Of a stretch of DNA of 64,000 nucleotides, positions 7,684 through 17,752 are shown in pieces. A model generated the notes under the pieces. It searched no databases, was not told where the DNA came from, and saw only the letters and a program-made list of their open reading frames with translations. Within the stretch, counting starts at the first letter, position 1. Every line of letters begins with the position of its first letter. Both the position numbers and the translations under genes were made by a program. The DNA is from Pseudomonas delhiensis (GTDB lineage Bacteria > Pseudomonadota > Gammaproteobacteria > Pseudomonadales > Pseudomonadaceae), in contig NZ_FZPC01000007.1 of assembly GCF_900187975.1 (NCBI RefSeq), positions 62,001 to 126,000 on the forward strand, written 5' to 3'.

Positions 7684-9279
7684 ATGCCCGTACCCGATCT
7701 GTTCGCCGAAGGCCTGGCCCGCGGCTGGAAAGTCCACGACGGCTCGCGCCTGGACAACGACCTGACCCTGGAAGCCGACGTGGTCGTCATCGGCTCCGGC
7801 GCCGGCGGCGGCACCACCGCGGAAATCCTCAGCGGCGCCGGCTACAAGGTGCTGCTGGTGGAGGAAGGCCCGCTCAAGACCAGCTCCGACTTCAAGCTGC
7901 AGGAGCCGGAGGCCTACTCCAGCCTGTACCAGGAAGGCGTCGGGCGGATGAGCAAGGACGGCGCCATCACCATCCTCCAGGGCCGCGCCGTGGGCGGCAC
8001 CACCCTGGTCAACTGGACCTCCAGCTTCCGCACCCCGGACGCCACCCTGGAACACTGGGCCAGGGAACACGGCGTGAAGGGCCACAGCCCCGCGGAAATG
8101 GCGCCCTGGTTCGCCAGGATGGAAGAGCGCCTGGGCGTGGCGCCCTGGATCATGCCGCCGAACTTCAACAACGACGTAATCCGCCTGGGCTGCGAGAAGC
8201 TCGGCTATCACTGGAAGGTCATCCCGCGCAACGTGCGCGGCTGCTGGAACCTCGGCTACTGCGGGATGGGCTGCCCGACCAACGCCAAGCAGTCGATGCT
8301 GGTCACCACCATCCCGGCCACCCTGGACAAAGGCGGCGAGCTGCTGTTCCTGGCCCGCGCCAACCGCCTGCTGCTGGACGGCGACAAGGTGAGCGGCCTG
8401 GAATGCCTGGCCATGGACGCCCGCTGCGTGGCGCCCACCGGCCGCAAGGTCATCGTCAAGGCGCGCCACTACGTGCTCGCCGGCGGCGGCATCAACAGCC
8501 CGGCGGTGCTGCTGCGCTCCAAGGCCCCGGACCCCAACGGCCGCGTCGGCCAGCGCACCTTCCTGCACGTGGTGAACTTCAGCGCCGCGCAGTTCGAGCA
8601 GGTGGTCAACCCCTTCTACGGCGCGCCGCAGTCGATCTACTCCGACCACTTCCAGTGGGACGACGGCACCGCCGGGCGCATGTCCTACAAGCTGGAGGTG
8701 CCGCCGCTGCAGCCGGCCCTGGCGACCACCCTGCTCGGCCGCTTCGGCATCGACAACGCCCTGCGCATGGAGCAACTGCCGCACACCAACATGATCCTCG
8801 CCCTGATGCGCGACGGCTTCCACCCGGACAGCGCGGTGGGCAGCGTGAGCCTGCGCGGCGACGACACCCCGGTGCTCGACTACCGCATGACCGACTACAC
8901 CTGGGACGGCATCCGCCGTGCCTTCCACACCATGGCCGAGGTGCAGTTCGCCGCCGGCGCCAAGGCCGTGCTGCCGCTGCACGCCGACGCCGGCTACGTG
9001 AAGACCCCCGCCGAGGCTCGCGCGCTGATCGACGGCCTGAGCCTGGAGCTGTACCGCACCCGCCTGGGCAGCGCCCACGTGATGGGCGGCTGCGCCATGG
9101 GCGAGGACCCGAAGCAGTCGGTGTGCGACAGCCTCGGCCGCCACCACCAGCTGGAGAACCTGTCGATCCACGATGGCTCGCTGTTCCCCACCAGCATCGG
9201 CGCCAACCCGCAGCTGTCGGTCTACGGCCTGACCGCGCAACTGGCCAGCGGCCTCGCCGAACGCCTCGGCAAGGCCTGA
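7684..9279 (+). CDS. GMC family FAD-dependent oxidoreductase
   Basis: A 531-residue GMC (glucose-methanol-choline) flavoprotein. The FAD Rossmann motif is VVVIGSGAGGGTTAEIL at about 33-49, with the acidic end of the second strand in LLVEEGP (57-63). GMC signature 1 is in GRAVGGTTLVNWTSS. The C-terminal block is GGCAMGE ... GANPQLSVYG, where the catalytic base pair lies. There is no signal peptide; the protein probably works with the preceding Tat lipoprotein. It likely oxidises an alcohol whose aldehyde is passed to the operon's aldehyde dehydrogenase. Substrate unknown. Confidence 0.9.
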   Translation: MPVPDLFAEGLARGWKVHDGSRLDNDLTLEADVVVIGSGAGGGTTAEILSGAGYKVLLVEEGPLKTSSDFKLQEPEAYSSLYQEGVGRMSKDGAITILQGRAVGGTTLVNWTSSFRTPDATLEHWAREHGVKGHSPAEMAPWFARMEERLGVAPWIMPPNFNNDVIRLGCEKLGYHWKVIPRNVRGCWNLGYCGMGCPTNAKQSMLVTTIPATLDKGGELLFLARANRLLLDGDKVSGLECLAMDARCVAPTGRKVIVKARHYVLAGGGINSPAVLLRSKAPDPNGRVGQRTFLHVVNFSAAQFEQVVNPFYGAPQSIYSDHFQWDDGTAGRMSYKLEVPPLQPALATTLLGRFGIDNALRMEQLPHTNMILALMRDGFHPDSAVGSVSLRGDDTPVLDYRMTDYTWDGIRRAFHTMAEVQFAAGAKAVLPLHADAGYVKTPAEARALIDGLSLELYRTRLGSAHVMGGCAMGEDPKQSVCDSLGRHHQLENLSIHDGSLFPTSIGANPQLSVYGLTAQLASGLAERLGKA

Positions 9280-9356
9280 GCCCCGCTCCCGGCGCGAAGG
9301 CTCTGCCACGGGCCTTGCGCGCCGGCCGGCGGCATTCGCCGGGAAAAATCAGGTAG

Positions 9357-9944
<588 letters not shown>

Positions 9945-9982
9945 TCCAGCGCCTGCGCGCCGCCAGGGAAGGCGGCAATTGA

Positions 9983-10327
<345 letters not shown>

Positions 10328-10471
10328 CCCCGGCGGCTTGACAGGCCGATCGCCGGCTTCCCACAGCGCATTCGGCAACCGCGAGGCAGCGGGATTGTCT
10401 ATCCTCCCAATTCGCTCCCGTGGTTTTTCCCGGACGCCGGTCCGGGGCCACCCGACGATTCGTGAGATGCC

Positions 10472-12175
10472 ATGTCCCTGCTGAACCGCTGCTTCCATTC
10501 CCTCGCCCTCTCCTGCGGCCTGCTGCTGCTCGGCGCCGCCAGCGTCCACGCCGCCAGCCAGCCGGTGGCCCAGGCCACCGTGGCCAGCGCCCACCCGGCG
10601 GCCACCGTGGCCGGCCTGGAAACCCTCGCCGGCGGCGGCAACGCCTTTGACGCCGCGGTGGCCATCGCCGCCGCGCTGGCGGTGGCGGAGCCCTACAGCT
10701 CGGGCCTGGGCGGTGGCGGCTTCTTCCTGCTGCGCCAGGCCGGGCCGACGCCCAGCTACCGCTTCATCGACGCCCGCGAGCGCGCGCCGCTGGCCGCCAG
10801 CGCGCAGATGTACGTGCGCAACGGCAAGGTGCAGCCGGAACTGTCGCTGAACGGCCCCCTGGCCGCCGCCATTCCCGGCCTGCCCGCGGCCCTGGTGGAG
10901 CTCACCAGCCGCTTCGGCCGCAAGCCGCTGGCCGACAACCTGGTGCCGGCGATCCGCCTGGCCACCGACGGCGTCTCCGTCGACCGCATCTACATCACTC
11001 GCGCCGCCGGCCGCCTGGAGGCCATGCGCAAGGACCGCGAGACCTCGCGCATCTTCCTGCAGCAGGGCAACCTGCCCGAGGAATGGGACCTGCTGCGCCA
11101 GCCGGAACTGGCCAACACCCTGTCGCGCCTGGCGCGCTACGGCCGCAGCGGCTTCTACGAAGGCGAGACGGCGGACAAGCTGGTGCAGGGCGTGCGCGCC
11201 GCCGGCGGCATCTGGAGCCTGGAAGACCTGCGCAGCTACCAGGTGGTGGAGCGCCAGCCGCTGCGCTACCCGCTGGGCGAAGGCCGCGAGCTGGTCAGCG
11301 CGCCGCCGCCCTCGGCCGGCGGCGTGGCCATCGCCCAGAGCCTGGGCATGCTGGCCCAGCTGCCCTGGCAGAAGGCCGAGCCGATCCAGCGCGTGCACTA
11401 CGTGGCCGAAGTCCTGCGCCGCGCCTACCACGACCGCAGCATGCTCGGCGACCCCGACCGCATCGCCAACCCGGTGCAGCAACTGCTGGCCCCCGACTAC
11501 CTCAAGCGCCTGGCCGCCGGCATCGACCCGCGCCGCGCCACCCCCAGCGCCGCCCTGCCGCCGGCGCCGAGCTGGCGCGAAGGCGACCACACCACGCACT
11601 TCGTGGTGATCGACGAACAGGGCAACGCGGTGGCCGCCACCCTCTCGGTGAACCTGCCGTTCGGCGCCGCCTTCACCGCGCCCGGCACCGGCGTGCTGCT
11701 CAATGACGAAATGGACGACTTCGCCGCCGACATCCAGGGCAGCAACGCCTATGGCCTGGCCGGCAGCGCGGCCAACGCCATCGCCCCCGGCAAGCGCCCG
11801 CTGTCGAGCATGAGCCCGAGCTTCATCGAGAGCCCCGGGGAACTGGCGGCCTTCGGCACCCCGGGCGGCAGCCGCATCCCCAGCATGGTGCTGCTGGCCA
11901 TGCTGCAGTACCTGGACGGCCGCTCGGTGCAGAACTGGGTGGGCGCGCCGCGCTACCACAACCAGTACCTGCCCGACGTGCTGGAGCACGAGCCGCGCAC
12001 CTTCACCGAGGCGCAGAAGGCCGAGCTGGCCGGCCGTGGCTACAGCCTCAAGGAAGTCGCGCCCTCCTACGGCAACCAGCAGGTGCTGCTGTGGCGCAAG
12101 AAGACCGGCGACGTGGACGCCGCCAGCGACCCGCGCGGCATCGGCCTGGCCGCCGGGACCACGGTGCACTACTGA
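10472..12175 (+). CDS. ggt: Gamma-glutamyltranspeptidase precursor
   Basis: A 567-residue periplasmic Ntn-hydrolase that cleaves gamma-glutamyl bonds of glutathione. An N-terminal signal peptide ends near HAASQ (about 28). Autoprocessing would occur before Thr374 in GDHTTHFVVID, the usual catalytic Thr-Thr-His context, giving large and small subunits. Other family marks are SSGLGGGGFFLL (76-87), FIDARERAP (98-106) and the glycine loop PGGSRIPSMVL. It ends one base short of the convergent Na/Pi symporter gene. Confidence 0.95.
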   Translation: MSLLNRCFHSLALSCGLLLLGAASVHAASQPVAQATVASAHPAATVAGLETLAGGGNAFDAAVAIAAALAVAEPYSSGLGGGGFFLLRQAGPTPSYRFIDARERAPLAASAQMYVRNGKVQPELSLNGPLAAAIPGLPAALVELTSRFGRKPLADNLVPAIRLATDGVSVDRIYITRAAGRLEAMRKDRETSRIFLQQGNLPEEWDLLRQPELANTLSRLARYGRSGFYEGETADKLVQGVRAAGGIWSLEDLRSYQVVERQPLRYPLGEGRELVSAPPPSAGGVAIAQSLGMLAQLPWQKAEPIQRVHYVAEVLRRAYHDRSMLGDPDRIANPVQQLLAPDYLKRLAAGIDPRRATPSAALPPAPSWREGDHTTHFVVIDEQGNAVAATLSVNLPFGAAFTAPGTGVLLNDEMDDFAADIQGSNAYGLAGSAANAIAPGKRPLSSMSPSFIESPGELAAFGTPGGSRIPSMVLLAMLQYLDGRSVQNWVGAPRYHNQYLPDVLEHEPRTFTEAQKAELAGRGYSLKEVAPSYGNQQVLLWRKKTGDVDAASDPRGIGLAAGTTVHY

Positions 12176-12176
12176 G

Positions 12177-14042
12177 TCAGGGCACCAGCAGCGGCGACGC
12201 CTCGTCGGCGGCGCGCTCGGGCAGGGCGCCGTCCAGGCCCTGCTCGATGCGCAGCTGCAACACGTTGCGCAGGCTCTGCACGATACGGCTGGCGTAGCCC
12301 AGGTCGTTCATCAGCGAGCTGGTCCGGGCGCCGTCCAGCTCATGGCGGCGCACCGCGGCGAACAGGTGGTTGCGGAAGGCGCCGTCGAACTGCGCGGCCT
12401 GCTCGTCGAACAGCGCCAGGCGCGCGGCCCAGGCGCCTTCCGGTAGCTGGCGGGGGTCCAGGGCGCCGATGGCGCGAACCTCGCGCAGCGCGCCCAGCAG
12501 GTGGCGGCGCAGTTCCAGGTAGCAGTCCCGCGCCACCGAAGGCTCGCCCTGCAGGGCCGCGCCCAGGTTCTTCTGCAGGTGCTTGGCGTCCTTCACCGCG
12601 TCCACCAGTTGCAGCGCCGCCACCTGGCAGGCCATCCAGAAATGCTGATGGGCCTCGTCCAGCGGCGTCTCCAGGCGCCCCATGAAGCTCAGCAGGTCGC
12701 CGTACACGCCCTTGATGTGCTGCTGGTAGAGCGCCTGGGCGTCCATGGCGAAGCGCTCCGGCCCCGCCTGCAGGGCGGCCTCGTCCACCTTCGGCTGGTT
12801 GAGCAGGTCCACCGGCAGGTAGAGCGCGTGGCAGATCACCTCGATGCTCAGGCGCCCCAGGTGCTGCAGCTCCTGGGTCACCGCGCTGGCGGCGGCGTCC
12901 GCCGAGTCCAGGGCGCGCTCGCTGAGGTAGCGCGCATGGGTACGCTCCGGCAGTGGCGCCGCCGTCGCCGGGGCCAGGTCGGTGATCAGCACCGAAGGTT
13001 CCTCCACGTCCGGCAGCCAGCGGATCAGCCACTGCGCCAGGCGCGTCTGCAGCGGCCAGAACAGCAGCACGCCCATGCCGTTGAACAGGGTGTGGAACAG
13101 CGCCAGCTGGATCAGCAGGTTGTCGCCCAGGCCGACCTGGGCGGTCAGCCAGCGCACCAGCCAGGTCAGCGGCGCCAGCAGGGCGAAGGCGAGCACCCCG
13201 CTGACCAGGTTGAACAGCACGTGGGCCAGGGCCAGGCGCTGGCCGTTGCGGTTGCCGCCCAGGGAGCCGACGAAGGCGGTGGTGACGCTGCTGCCGACGT
13301 TGGAGCCGATGGCGATGGCCAGGCTCTGGCCCAGCTCCAACTGGCCGCCGGCCAGGGCCGCCAGAGTCAGCATCAGGGTGGCATGGCTGGACTGCAGCAC
13401 CACGGTGATCAGGGTGCCGATGCCGACGAACAGCAAGGCCCCCGGCACACCCTCGGCCTGCAGGCCGGTCATGTCCAGGGCGTCGCCGAAGCTGGAGAAG
13501 CCGTCCTTGATCTGGTCGATGCCCAGGAAGATGAAGGCGATGCCCATGAGGATGCGCCCGGCGGCCTTGCTCTTCGGCCCGTTGAAGCCGGCCAGCACGC
13601 CGAACACCAGCAGCGGCAGGGCCAGGGGGCTGAGGCTCAGGTTCTGCCCGGCCAGGGCCAGCAGCCAGATGCCGCTGGTGGCGCCGAGGTTGGCGCCGAA
13701 GAGAATGGCGATGCCACTGGCCAACTGGATCAGCCCGGTGCTGATGAAGGCGATGGTGAGCAGCGAGACCAGGGTGCTGGACTGCAGCACGAAGGTGCCG
13801 CACAGGCCGAACAGCAGGCTCTTGGACGGTGTCGAGGTGCTGCGTTCGAGCCACAGCTCCAGTTGGCTGCCGGCCAGGTCGCGCAGGCCCTCCTCCAGGC
13901 ACTGCATGCCGAACAGGAACAGCGCCAGGCCCGCGCCCAGCTGCAGCAACCCGGCGCTGGACCAGAAGGCGTAGCCGAGCACGCCCGCCGCCAGCAGCAG
14001 GAGCAGCGGGCGCAGGTGCTTCTTCAATTCGCTACGGGCCAT
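12177..14042 (-). CDS. Na+/phosphate symporter family protein with PhoU-like C-terminal domain
   Basis: A 621-residue inner-membrane protein of the NptA/PhoU-fusion type. The N-terminal half has eight or more membrane segments and the duplicated QSS signatures, LQSSTLVSLL (about 106-115) and LQSSHATLML further on, that define the PF02690 family. The C-terminal 250 residues are soluble and helical, PhoU-like. The substrate is probably phosphate, driven by sodium, though homologs can work in efflux. It is convergent with ggt, leaving a one-base gap, so neither has its own terminator in the gap. Confidence 0.9.
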   Translation of the reverse strand: MARSELKKHLRPLLLLLAAGVLGYAFWSSAGLLQLGAGLALFLFGMQCLEEGLRDLAGSQLELWLERSTSTPSKSLLFGLCGTFVLQSSTLVSLLTIAFISTGLIQLASGIAILFGANLGATSGIWLLALAGQNLSLSPLALPLLVFGVLAGFNGPKSKAAGRILMGIAFIFLGIDQIKDGFSSFGDALDMTGLQAEGVPGALLFVGIGTLITVVLQSSHATLMLTLAALAGGQLELGQSLAIAIGSNVGSSVTTAFVGSLGGNRNGQRLALAHVLFNLVSGVLAFALLAPLTWLVRWLTAQVGLGDNLLIQLALFHTLFNGMGVLLFWPLQTRLAQWLIRWLPDVEEPSVLITDLAPATAAPLPERTHARYLSERALDSADAAASAVTQELQHLGRLSIEVICHALYLPVDLLNQPKVDEAALQAGPERFAMDAQALYQQHIKGVYGDLLSFMGRLETPLDEAHQHFWMACQVAALQLVDAVKDAKHLQKNLGAALQGEPSVARDCYLELRRHLLGALREVRAIGALDPRQLPEGAWAARLALFDEQAAQFDGAFRNHLFAAVRRHELDGARTSSLMNDLGYASRIVQSLRNVLQLRIEQGLDGALPERAADEASPLLVP

Positions 14043-14086
14043 GGCCCCCTCGGGAAGGGCGCGCCGGCATCACCGGCGCGGCAGGG

Positions 14087-14428
14087 TCAGTCCTGCTTGT
14101 AGCCGCTTTCGGTGCAACCCAGGCAGCGCACGAAGGTGGCCTTGCCCGGGTCCACCACCAGGGCCTGGCCGGCTTCCTTGACGTTGCCGCCCAGGGCGGT
14201 GAACGGCAGGCTGACGATGAAGGCCGCGGTGCCGATCACGGTGGCGCCCAGCAGCAGCGGGCGGGCGATGATCAGGTCGCCGAGCATCTTGTAGAACGGC
14301 GGCGAGTTGGTGCTGTAGATCGGGTCCCCGCTGGAGGTGTTGCTGATCGCGTCGGAGGCCTGGGCGGGAACGGCCGACAGGCCGAGGGTCAGGGCCAGAA
14401 CGACGGCCAGGGCGCGGAACAGGTTCAT
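14087..14428 (-). CDS. Small exported/membrane protein, conserved in Pseudomonas
   Basis: A 113-residue protein with a signal peptide ([20 protein letters not shown], cleavage near AQAS) and one hydrophobic segment at about 55-77. It ends with a conserved-looking [15 protein letters not shown] tail containing a CxxC pair. Homologs are often loosely labelled multidrug transporter without evidence, so I assign no function. A possible hairpin terminator (GCGCCGG-N5-CCGGCGC, 14061-14079) lies between it and the symporter gene. Confidence 0.75.
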   Translation of the reverse strand: MNLFRALAVVLALTLGLSAVPAQASDAISNTSSGDPIYSTNSPPFYKMLGDLIIARPLLLGATVIGTAAFIVSLPFTALGGNVKEAGQALVVDPGKATFVRCLGCTESGYKQD

Positions 14429-14513
14429 GGCGTAAATCCTTTTTCATGCTGGGTTGGCAGGCAGACTGCCATTAACTATATCAGCGCGACAGGGCTTGTC
14501 AGCGTGATGGCCA

Positions 14514-15092
14514 TCAACCGCCGAGGAAGGCGTATGCCGGCTTGCGCGGTACGAAGGGGCGGTAGAAGGCCAGCATCCGCCCCAGGTCGGCCGCTTCGTC
14601 GCCGCTGGGCCAGAACGGCTCGCCGATGACGATGCGCCGGTTGCCGTAGTCCAGCGCGGCCAGCACCACCGGAACCCCGGCGCCGCGGGCGATGTGGTAG
14701 AAGCCCATCTTCCAGCGCTCGACCTTCTTGCGCGTGCCCTCGGGGGAGATGATCAACATCATCTCGCGGCTGTCGCGGAAGGCCTGCACCGCCTGGTCCA
14801 CGGTGTTCAGCCTGAGGTGGCGCCGGATCGGGATGCCGCCCCAGCGCCGCAACAGGCCGCCGAAGGGCCGGCGGAACAGGGTGTGCTTGGCGAACCAGCG
14901 GGCGTTCAGGCGCAGCACGAACTTGGCCGCCAGGAACAGCATGAAATCCCAGTTGGAGGTGTGGTGCGCGCCTATCACCACGAACTTGTCCAGGGCCGGC
15001 AGCGCGCCCTCGATGCGCCAGCCGGCGATTCTCAGCATGCTGCGGCCGAGCCACTCGGCGAAAGGGTTGGGGGGCAGGTAGTTGCCGGACAT
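14514..15092 (-). CDS. PlsC-like 1-acyl-glycerol-phosphate acyltransferase family protein
   Basis: A 192-residue acyltransferase of the glycerolphosphate acyltransferase superfamily. The catalytic HxxxxD motif is HHTSNWD at about residues 53-59 (His and Asp spaced as in PlsC), and the substrate-binding SPEGTRKK lies near 132-139. It is shorter than canonical PlsC, as in the YihG/PlsC-like group. It probably acylates a lipid precursor at the inner membrane; acceptor unknown. Confidence 0.85.
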   Translation of the reverse strand: MSGNYLPPNPFAEWLGRSMLRIAGWRIEGALPALDKFVVIGAHHTSNWDFMLFLAAKFVLRLNARWFAKHTLFRRPFGGLLRRWGGIPIRRHLRLNTVDQAVQAFRDSREMMLIISPEGTRKKVERWKMGFYHIARGAGVPVVLAALDYGNRRIVIGEPFWPSGDEAADLGRMLAFYRPFVPRKPAYAFLGG

Positions 15093-15129
15093 CGATGGAC
15101 CTTCTTGTTGTTATGGGTGCAGGACATGG

Positions 15130-15152
15130 TTCGCGAGCAAGCTCGCTCCTAC
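15130..15152 (-). repeat. REP element
   Basis: TTCGCGAGCAAGCTCGCTCC then TAC, a single left-facing REP between the acyltransferase start and the mutM stop. Confidence 0.9.
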
Positions 15153-15204
15153 AGACGGCCGCTCTTCGCGAACCGCCCAATAGCAATAGCGGAAAAGCGC
15201 CCGC

Positions 15205-16017
15205 TCAGCGTTGGCAGCGCGGACAGTAGACGCTGGCGCGCTGGCCCAGGCGCACCTCGCGCAGGGTGCCGCCGCAGGCCTTGCAGAACTCCCCGCCGCG
15301 GCCGTAGACGAACAGCTCCTGCTGGAAGTAGCCCGGCTGGCCGTCGCCGCCGACGAAGTCGCGCAGGGTGGTGCCGCCGCGCTCGATGGCGATGGCCAGG
15401 ATGCGCTTGATCTCCTCGGCCAGCTTCAGGTAGCGCGCCCGCGAGATGCTCCCGGCCTCGCGGCGCGGGTCGATGCCGGCGGCGAACAGCGCCTCGGTGG
15501 CGTAGATGTTGCCCACCCCGACCACCACGGCGTTGTCCATGATGAACGGCTTGACCGCCATGCTGCGGCCGCGGGACAGCTGGAACAGGCGCTCGCCCTC
15601 GAAGGCATCGGTCAGCGGCTCCGGGCCCAGGTGGCGCAGCAGTTCGTGCTCCAGCGGCGCCTGGCTCCAGAGCAGCGCGCCGAAGCGCCGCGGGTCGGTG
15701 TAGCGCAGCGCCAGGCCCGACTCCAGCTCGATGTCGACGTGCTCGTGCTTGGCCGCCGCCAGCCCGCATTCCACCAGGCGCAGGCTGCCGGACATGCCCA
15801 GGTGGCTGATCAGCGTGCCCGCCTCGGCCTCCAGCAGCAGGTACTTGGCCCGCCGCCCCACGCTCAGGATGCGCTGCCCGGACAGGCGAACGTCCAGGTC
15901 CTCGGGCACCGGCCAGCGCAGGCGCCGGTCGCGGACGACCACACGGCTGACGCGCTGGCCTTCGAGATAGGGCGCGATGCCCCGGCGGGTAGTCTCGACT
16001 TCGGGTAGTTCAGGCAT
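15205..16017 (-). CDS. mutM: Formamidopyrimidine-DNA glycosylase (Fpg)
   Basis: MutM removes 8-oxoguanine and Fapy lesions and cuts the abasic site by beta/delta elimination. The 270-residue protein starts [13 protein letters not shown], giving the Pro2 nucleophile and Glu3. It has the conserved RRAKYLLLE lysine near 58 and the beginning of the H2TH region in [12 protein letters not shown]. It ends with a zinc finger (CKACGG ... YCPRCQR). All catalytic positions are present. Confidence 0.97.
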   Translation of the reverse strand: MPELPEVETTRRGIAPYLEGQRVSRVVVRDRRLRWPVPEDLDVRLSGQRILSVGRRAKYLLLEAEAGTLISHLGMSGSLRLVECGLAAAKHEHVDIELESGLALRYTDPRRFGALLWSQAPLEHELLRHLGPEPLTDAFEGERLFQLSRGRSMAVKPFIMDNAVVVGVGNIYATEALFAAGIDPRREAGSISRARYLKLAEEIKRILAIAIERGGTTLRDFVGGDGQPGYFQQELFVYGRGGEFCKACGGTLREVRLGQRASVYCPRCQR

Positions 16018-16045
16018 GGAAAGTCACGGCGATGATGATCGGTCT

Positions 16046-16222
16046 GTAGGCGCAAGCTTGCTCGCGAACCGCCTCGCTTGCCAGTAGGAGCGGGCCCTGC
16101 CCGCGAAATCGCGCGCAGGGCGCGCTCCTGCAGGGGAATGGCGCGGAGGCGTGGCGTAGGAGCGGATCTTATCCGCGAATCGCGCCGGTGTATCCGGCTA
16201 TCGCGGACAAGGTCCGCTCCTA
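16046..16222. repeat. Cluster of divergent REP-like palindromes
   Basis: Between mutM and cysQ lie at least four REP-related units: GTAGGCGCAAGCTTGCTCGC at 16046-16065; a GTAGGAGCGGGCC palindrome with an inverted partner ending CGCTCCTGC (16084-16130); and an inverted pair GTAGGAGCGGATC (from 16157) and GGTCCGCTCCTAC (to about 16222). The GTAGGAGCG head is shared with the main REP family but the stem sequence differs in each. Confidence 0.8.
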
Positions 16223-16253
16223 CGGGAAGCGATTTCGCGCGCAAGGCGTGAAA

Positions 16254-17072
16254 TCAATCCAGCGCCCGGGCCAGTTGGATCAGCTCGTCGCGCCAGGCGG
16301 CCGCCTTCGGCAGGGCCAGGAAGGAGCCGTTCAGGTAATCCTCGCGGGCCTCGTAGGTGAAGGCCTCGCCGCGCAGGTCCAGCACTTCGCCGCCGGCGCC
16401 TTCCAGCACGCCCTGGGCCGCCGCGGTGTCCCACTGCGAGGTGGGCGCCAGGCGCGGGTAGCAATCGGCGGCGCCCTCGGCGAGCAGGCAGAACTTCAGC
16501 GAGCTGCCGATGTTGGCCAGCGTCAGGTCGCCGAAGCGCTCGCCCAGGCCGGCCAGCAGGCGCTCCTGGGCCGGGCTGGAGTGGCGCTTGCTGGCCACCA
16601 CGGTGAAGGCTTCGGCGGGCGCGTTGCGCACGCTGATCGGCTCGATGGCGCCGCCCGCGTCCTGGCGCCAGGCACCCAGGCCGGCGCCGCCGTGGTAGCA
16701 ACGGCCGGTGGCCGGCACGCCCACCACGCCGAACAGCACCTTGCCGCGCTCGATGAGGGCGACGTTGACGGTGAATTCCTCGCTGCCGGCGATGAATTCC
16801 TTGGTGCCGTCCAGCGGATCGACCAGCCACCAGCGCGACCACTGGCGGCGCTCGGCCAGGGCGATGGCGCAGTCTTCCTCGGACAGCACCGGCACTTCCG
16901 GCGCCAGCGCCCGCAGGCCCTCTTCCAGCACACGGTGGGCGGCCAGGTCGGCGGCGGTCACCGGCGAGGCATCGGCCTTCTCGTCGACTTTCAGTTCGCT
17001 GCGCCAGAACGGCAGGATGACGTCGCCGGCGCGCTGCACCAGCGCCACGACGGATGGAATCAGGTCTTGCAT
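16254..17072 (-). CDS. cysQ: 3'(2'),5'-bisphosphate nucleotidase CysQ
   Basis: CysQ dephosphorylates PAP, recycling the by-product of sulfate assimilation. It belongs to the Li+-sensitive inositol-monophosphatase superfamily. The 272-residue sequence shows the metal motifs LSEEDC and WWLVDPLDGTKEFI and the C-terminal SQWDTAAAQGVLEGAGGEV block. ATG 17072 overlaps the nudE stop by one base (TGATG), implying translational coupling; the long open frame upstream of it is nudE read in another frame. Confidence 0.95.
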   Translation of the reverse strand: MQDLIPSVVALVQRAGDVILPFWRSELKVDEKADASPVTAADLAAHRVLEEGLRALAPEVPVLSEEDCAIALAERRQWSRWWLVDPLDGTKEFIAGSEEFTVNVALIERGKVLFGVVGVPATGRCYHGGAGLGAWRQDAGGAIEPISVRNAPAEAFTVVASKRHSSPAQERLLAGLGERFGDLTLANIGSSLKFCLLAEGAADCYPRLAPTSQWDTAAAQGVLEGAGGEVLDLRGEAFTYEAREDYLNGSFLALPKAAAWRDELIQLARALD

Positions 17073-17638
17073 CAGAGCTGCAGCTCCCCACGCTGGGTCA
17101 GGATGTCGCGCACCAGGTAGAGCGCGGCCAGGGCGCGGCCTTCGCTGAAGGCGGCGTTCTGCGCCAGGCTCGACAGCTCGCGCAGGTTGATGCGGTCCAC
17201 TCGCAGCGGCTCCGGTTCGTCGCCCGGCAGGCTTTCGGGGTAGAGGTCGCGGGCCAGCACCACCTGGATGCGCTGGCTCATGTAGCCCGGCGACAGCGAC
17301 AGCTCGGTGATGTGCTCCAGCCGCCCGGCGCCGTAGCCGGCCTCTTCCTTCAGCTCGCGGTTGGCCGCGGCCAGCACGTCCTCGCCCGGCTCCACCAGCC
17401 CCTTGGGTAGCGACAGCTGGTACTCGTCGACGCCGGCGCAGTATTCCTCCACCAACACCGCGTGCTCGGCGTCCAGCAGCGCCACCACCATCACCGCGCC
17501 GTAGCCCTGGCCCTTGCCCACCAGGCGCTCGTAGGTCCGCTCGACGCCGTTGGCGAAGCGCAACTGCAGCTCTTCGACTGCGAACAGGCGGCTCTTGGCG
17601 ACGATCTCGCGGGCGAGCACCTCGGGTTTCTGACGCAT
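17072..17638 (-). CDS. nudE: ADP compounds hydrolase NudE
   Basis: A 188-residue Nudix hydrolase that cleaves ADP-ribose, Ap3A and NADH-type dinucleotides. The Nudix box is complete: GLVEPGEDVLAAANRELKEE then AGY, fitting Gx5Ex7REUxEExGU. It forms an operon with cysQ and is divergent from yrfG, an arrangement also seen in enterobacteria. Confidence 0.95.
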   Translation of the reverse strand: MRQKPEVLAREIVAKSRLFAVEELQLRFANGVERTYERLVGKGQGYGAVMVVALLDAEHAVLVEEYCAGVDEYQLSLPKGLVEPGEDVLAAANRELKEEAGYGAGRLEHITELSLSPGYMSQRIQVVLARDLYPESLPGDEPEPLRVDRINLRELSSLAQNAAFSEGRALAALYLVRDILTQRGELQL

Positions 17639-17752
17639 GGGACGACTCCTGGGGCGGGTCCGGGTGGGCTATGATACCCGCCTTTTCCGATAATCCGTGC
17701 CGAACCTTGCGCCCCGGCGGCGACAGGGCGGCACTTCGCGACAGGGCAGAGC

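Noticed and set aside
5548-9309. 1253-codon open frame on the minus strand opposite the aldehyde dehydrogenase/GMC operon
   Set aside because: It is an antisense shadow of high-GC genes: composition is Ala/Gly/His/Val-rich with no domain, while the plus-strand frames carry clear families.
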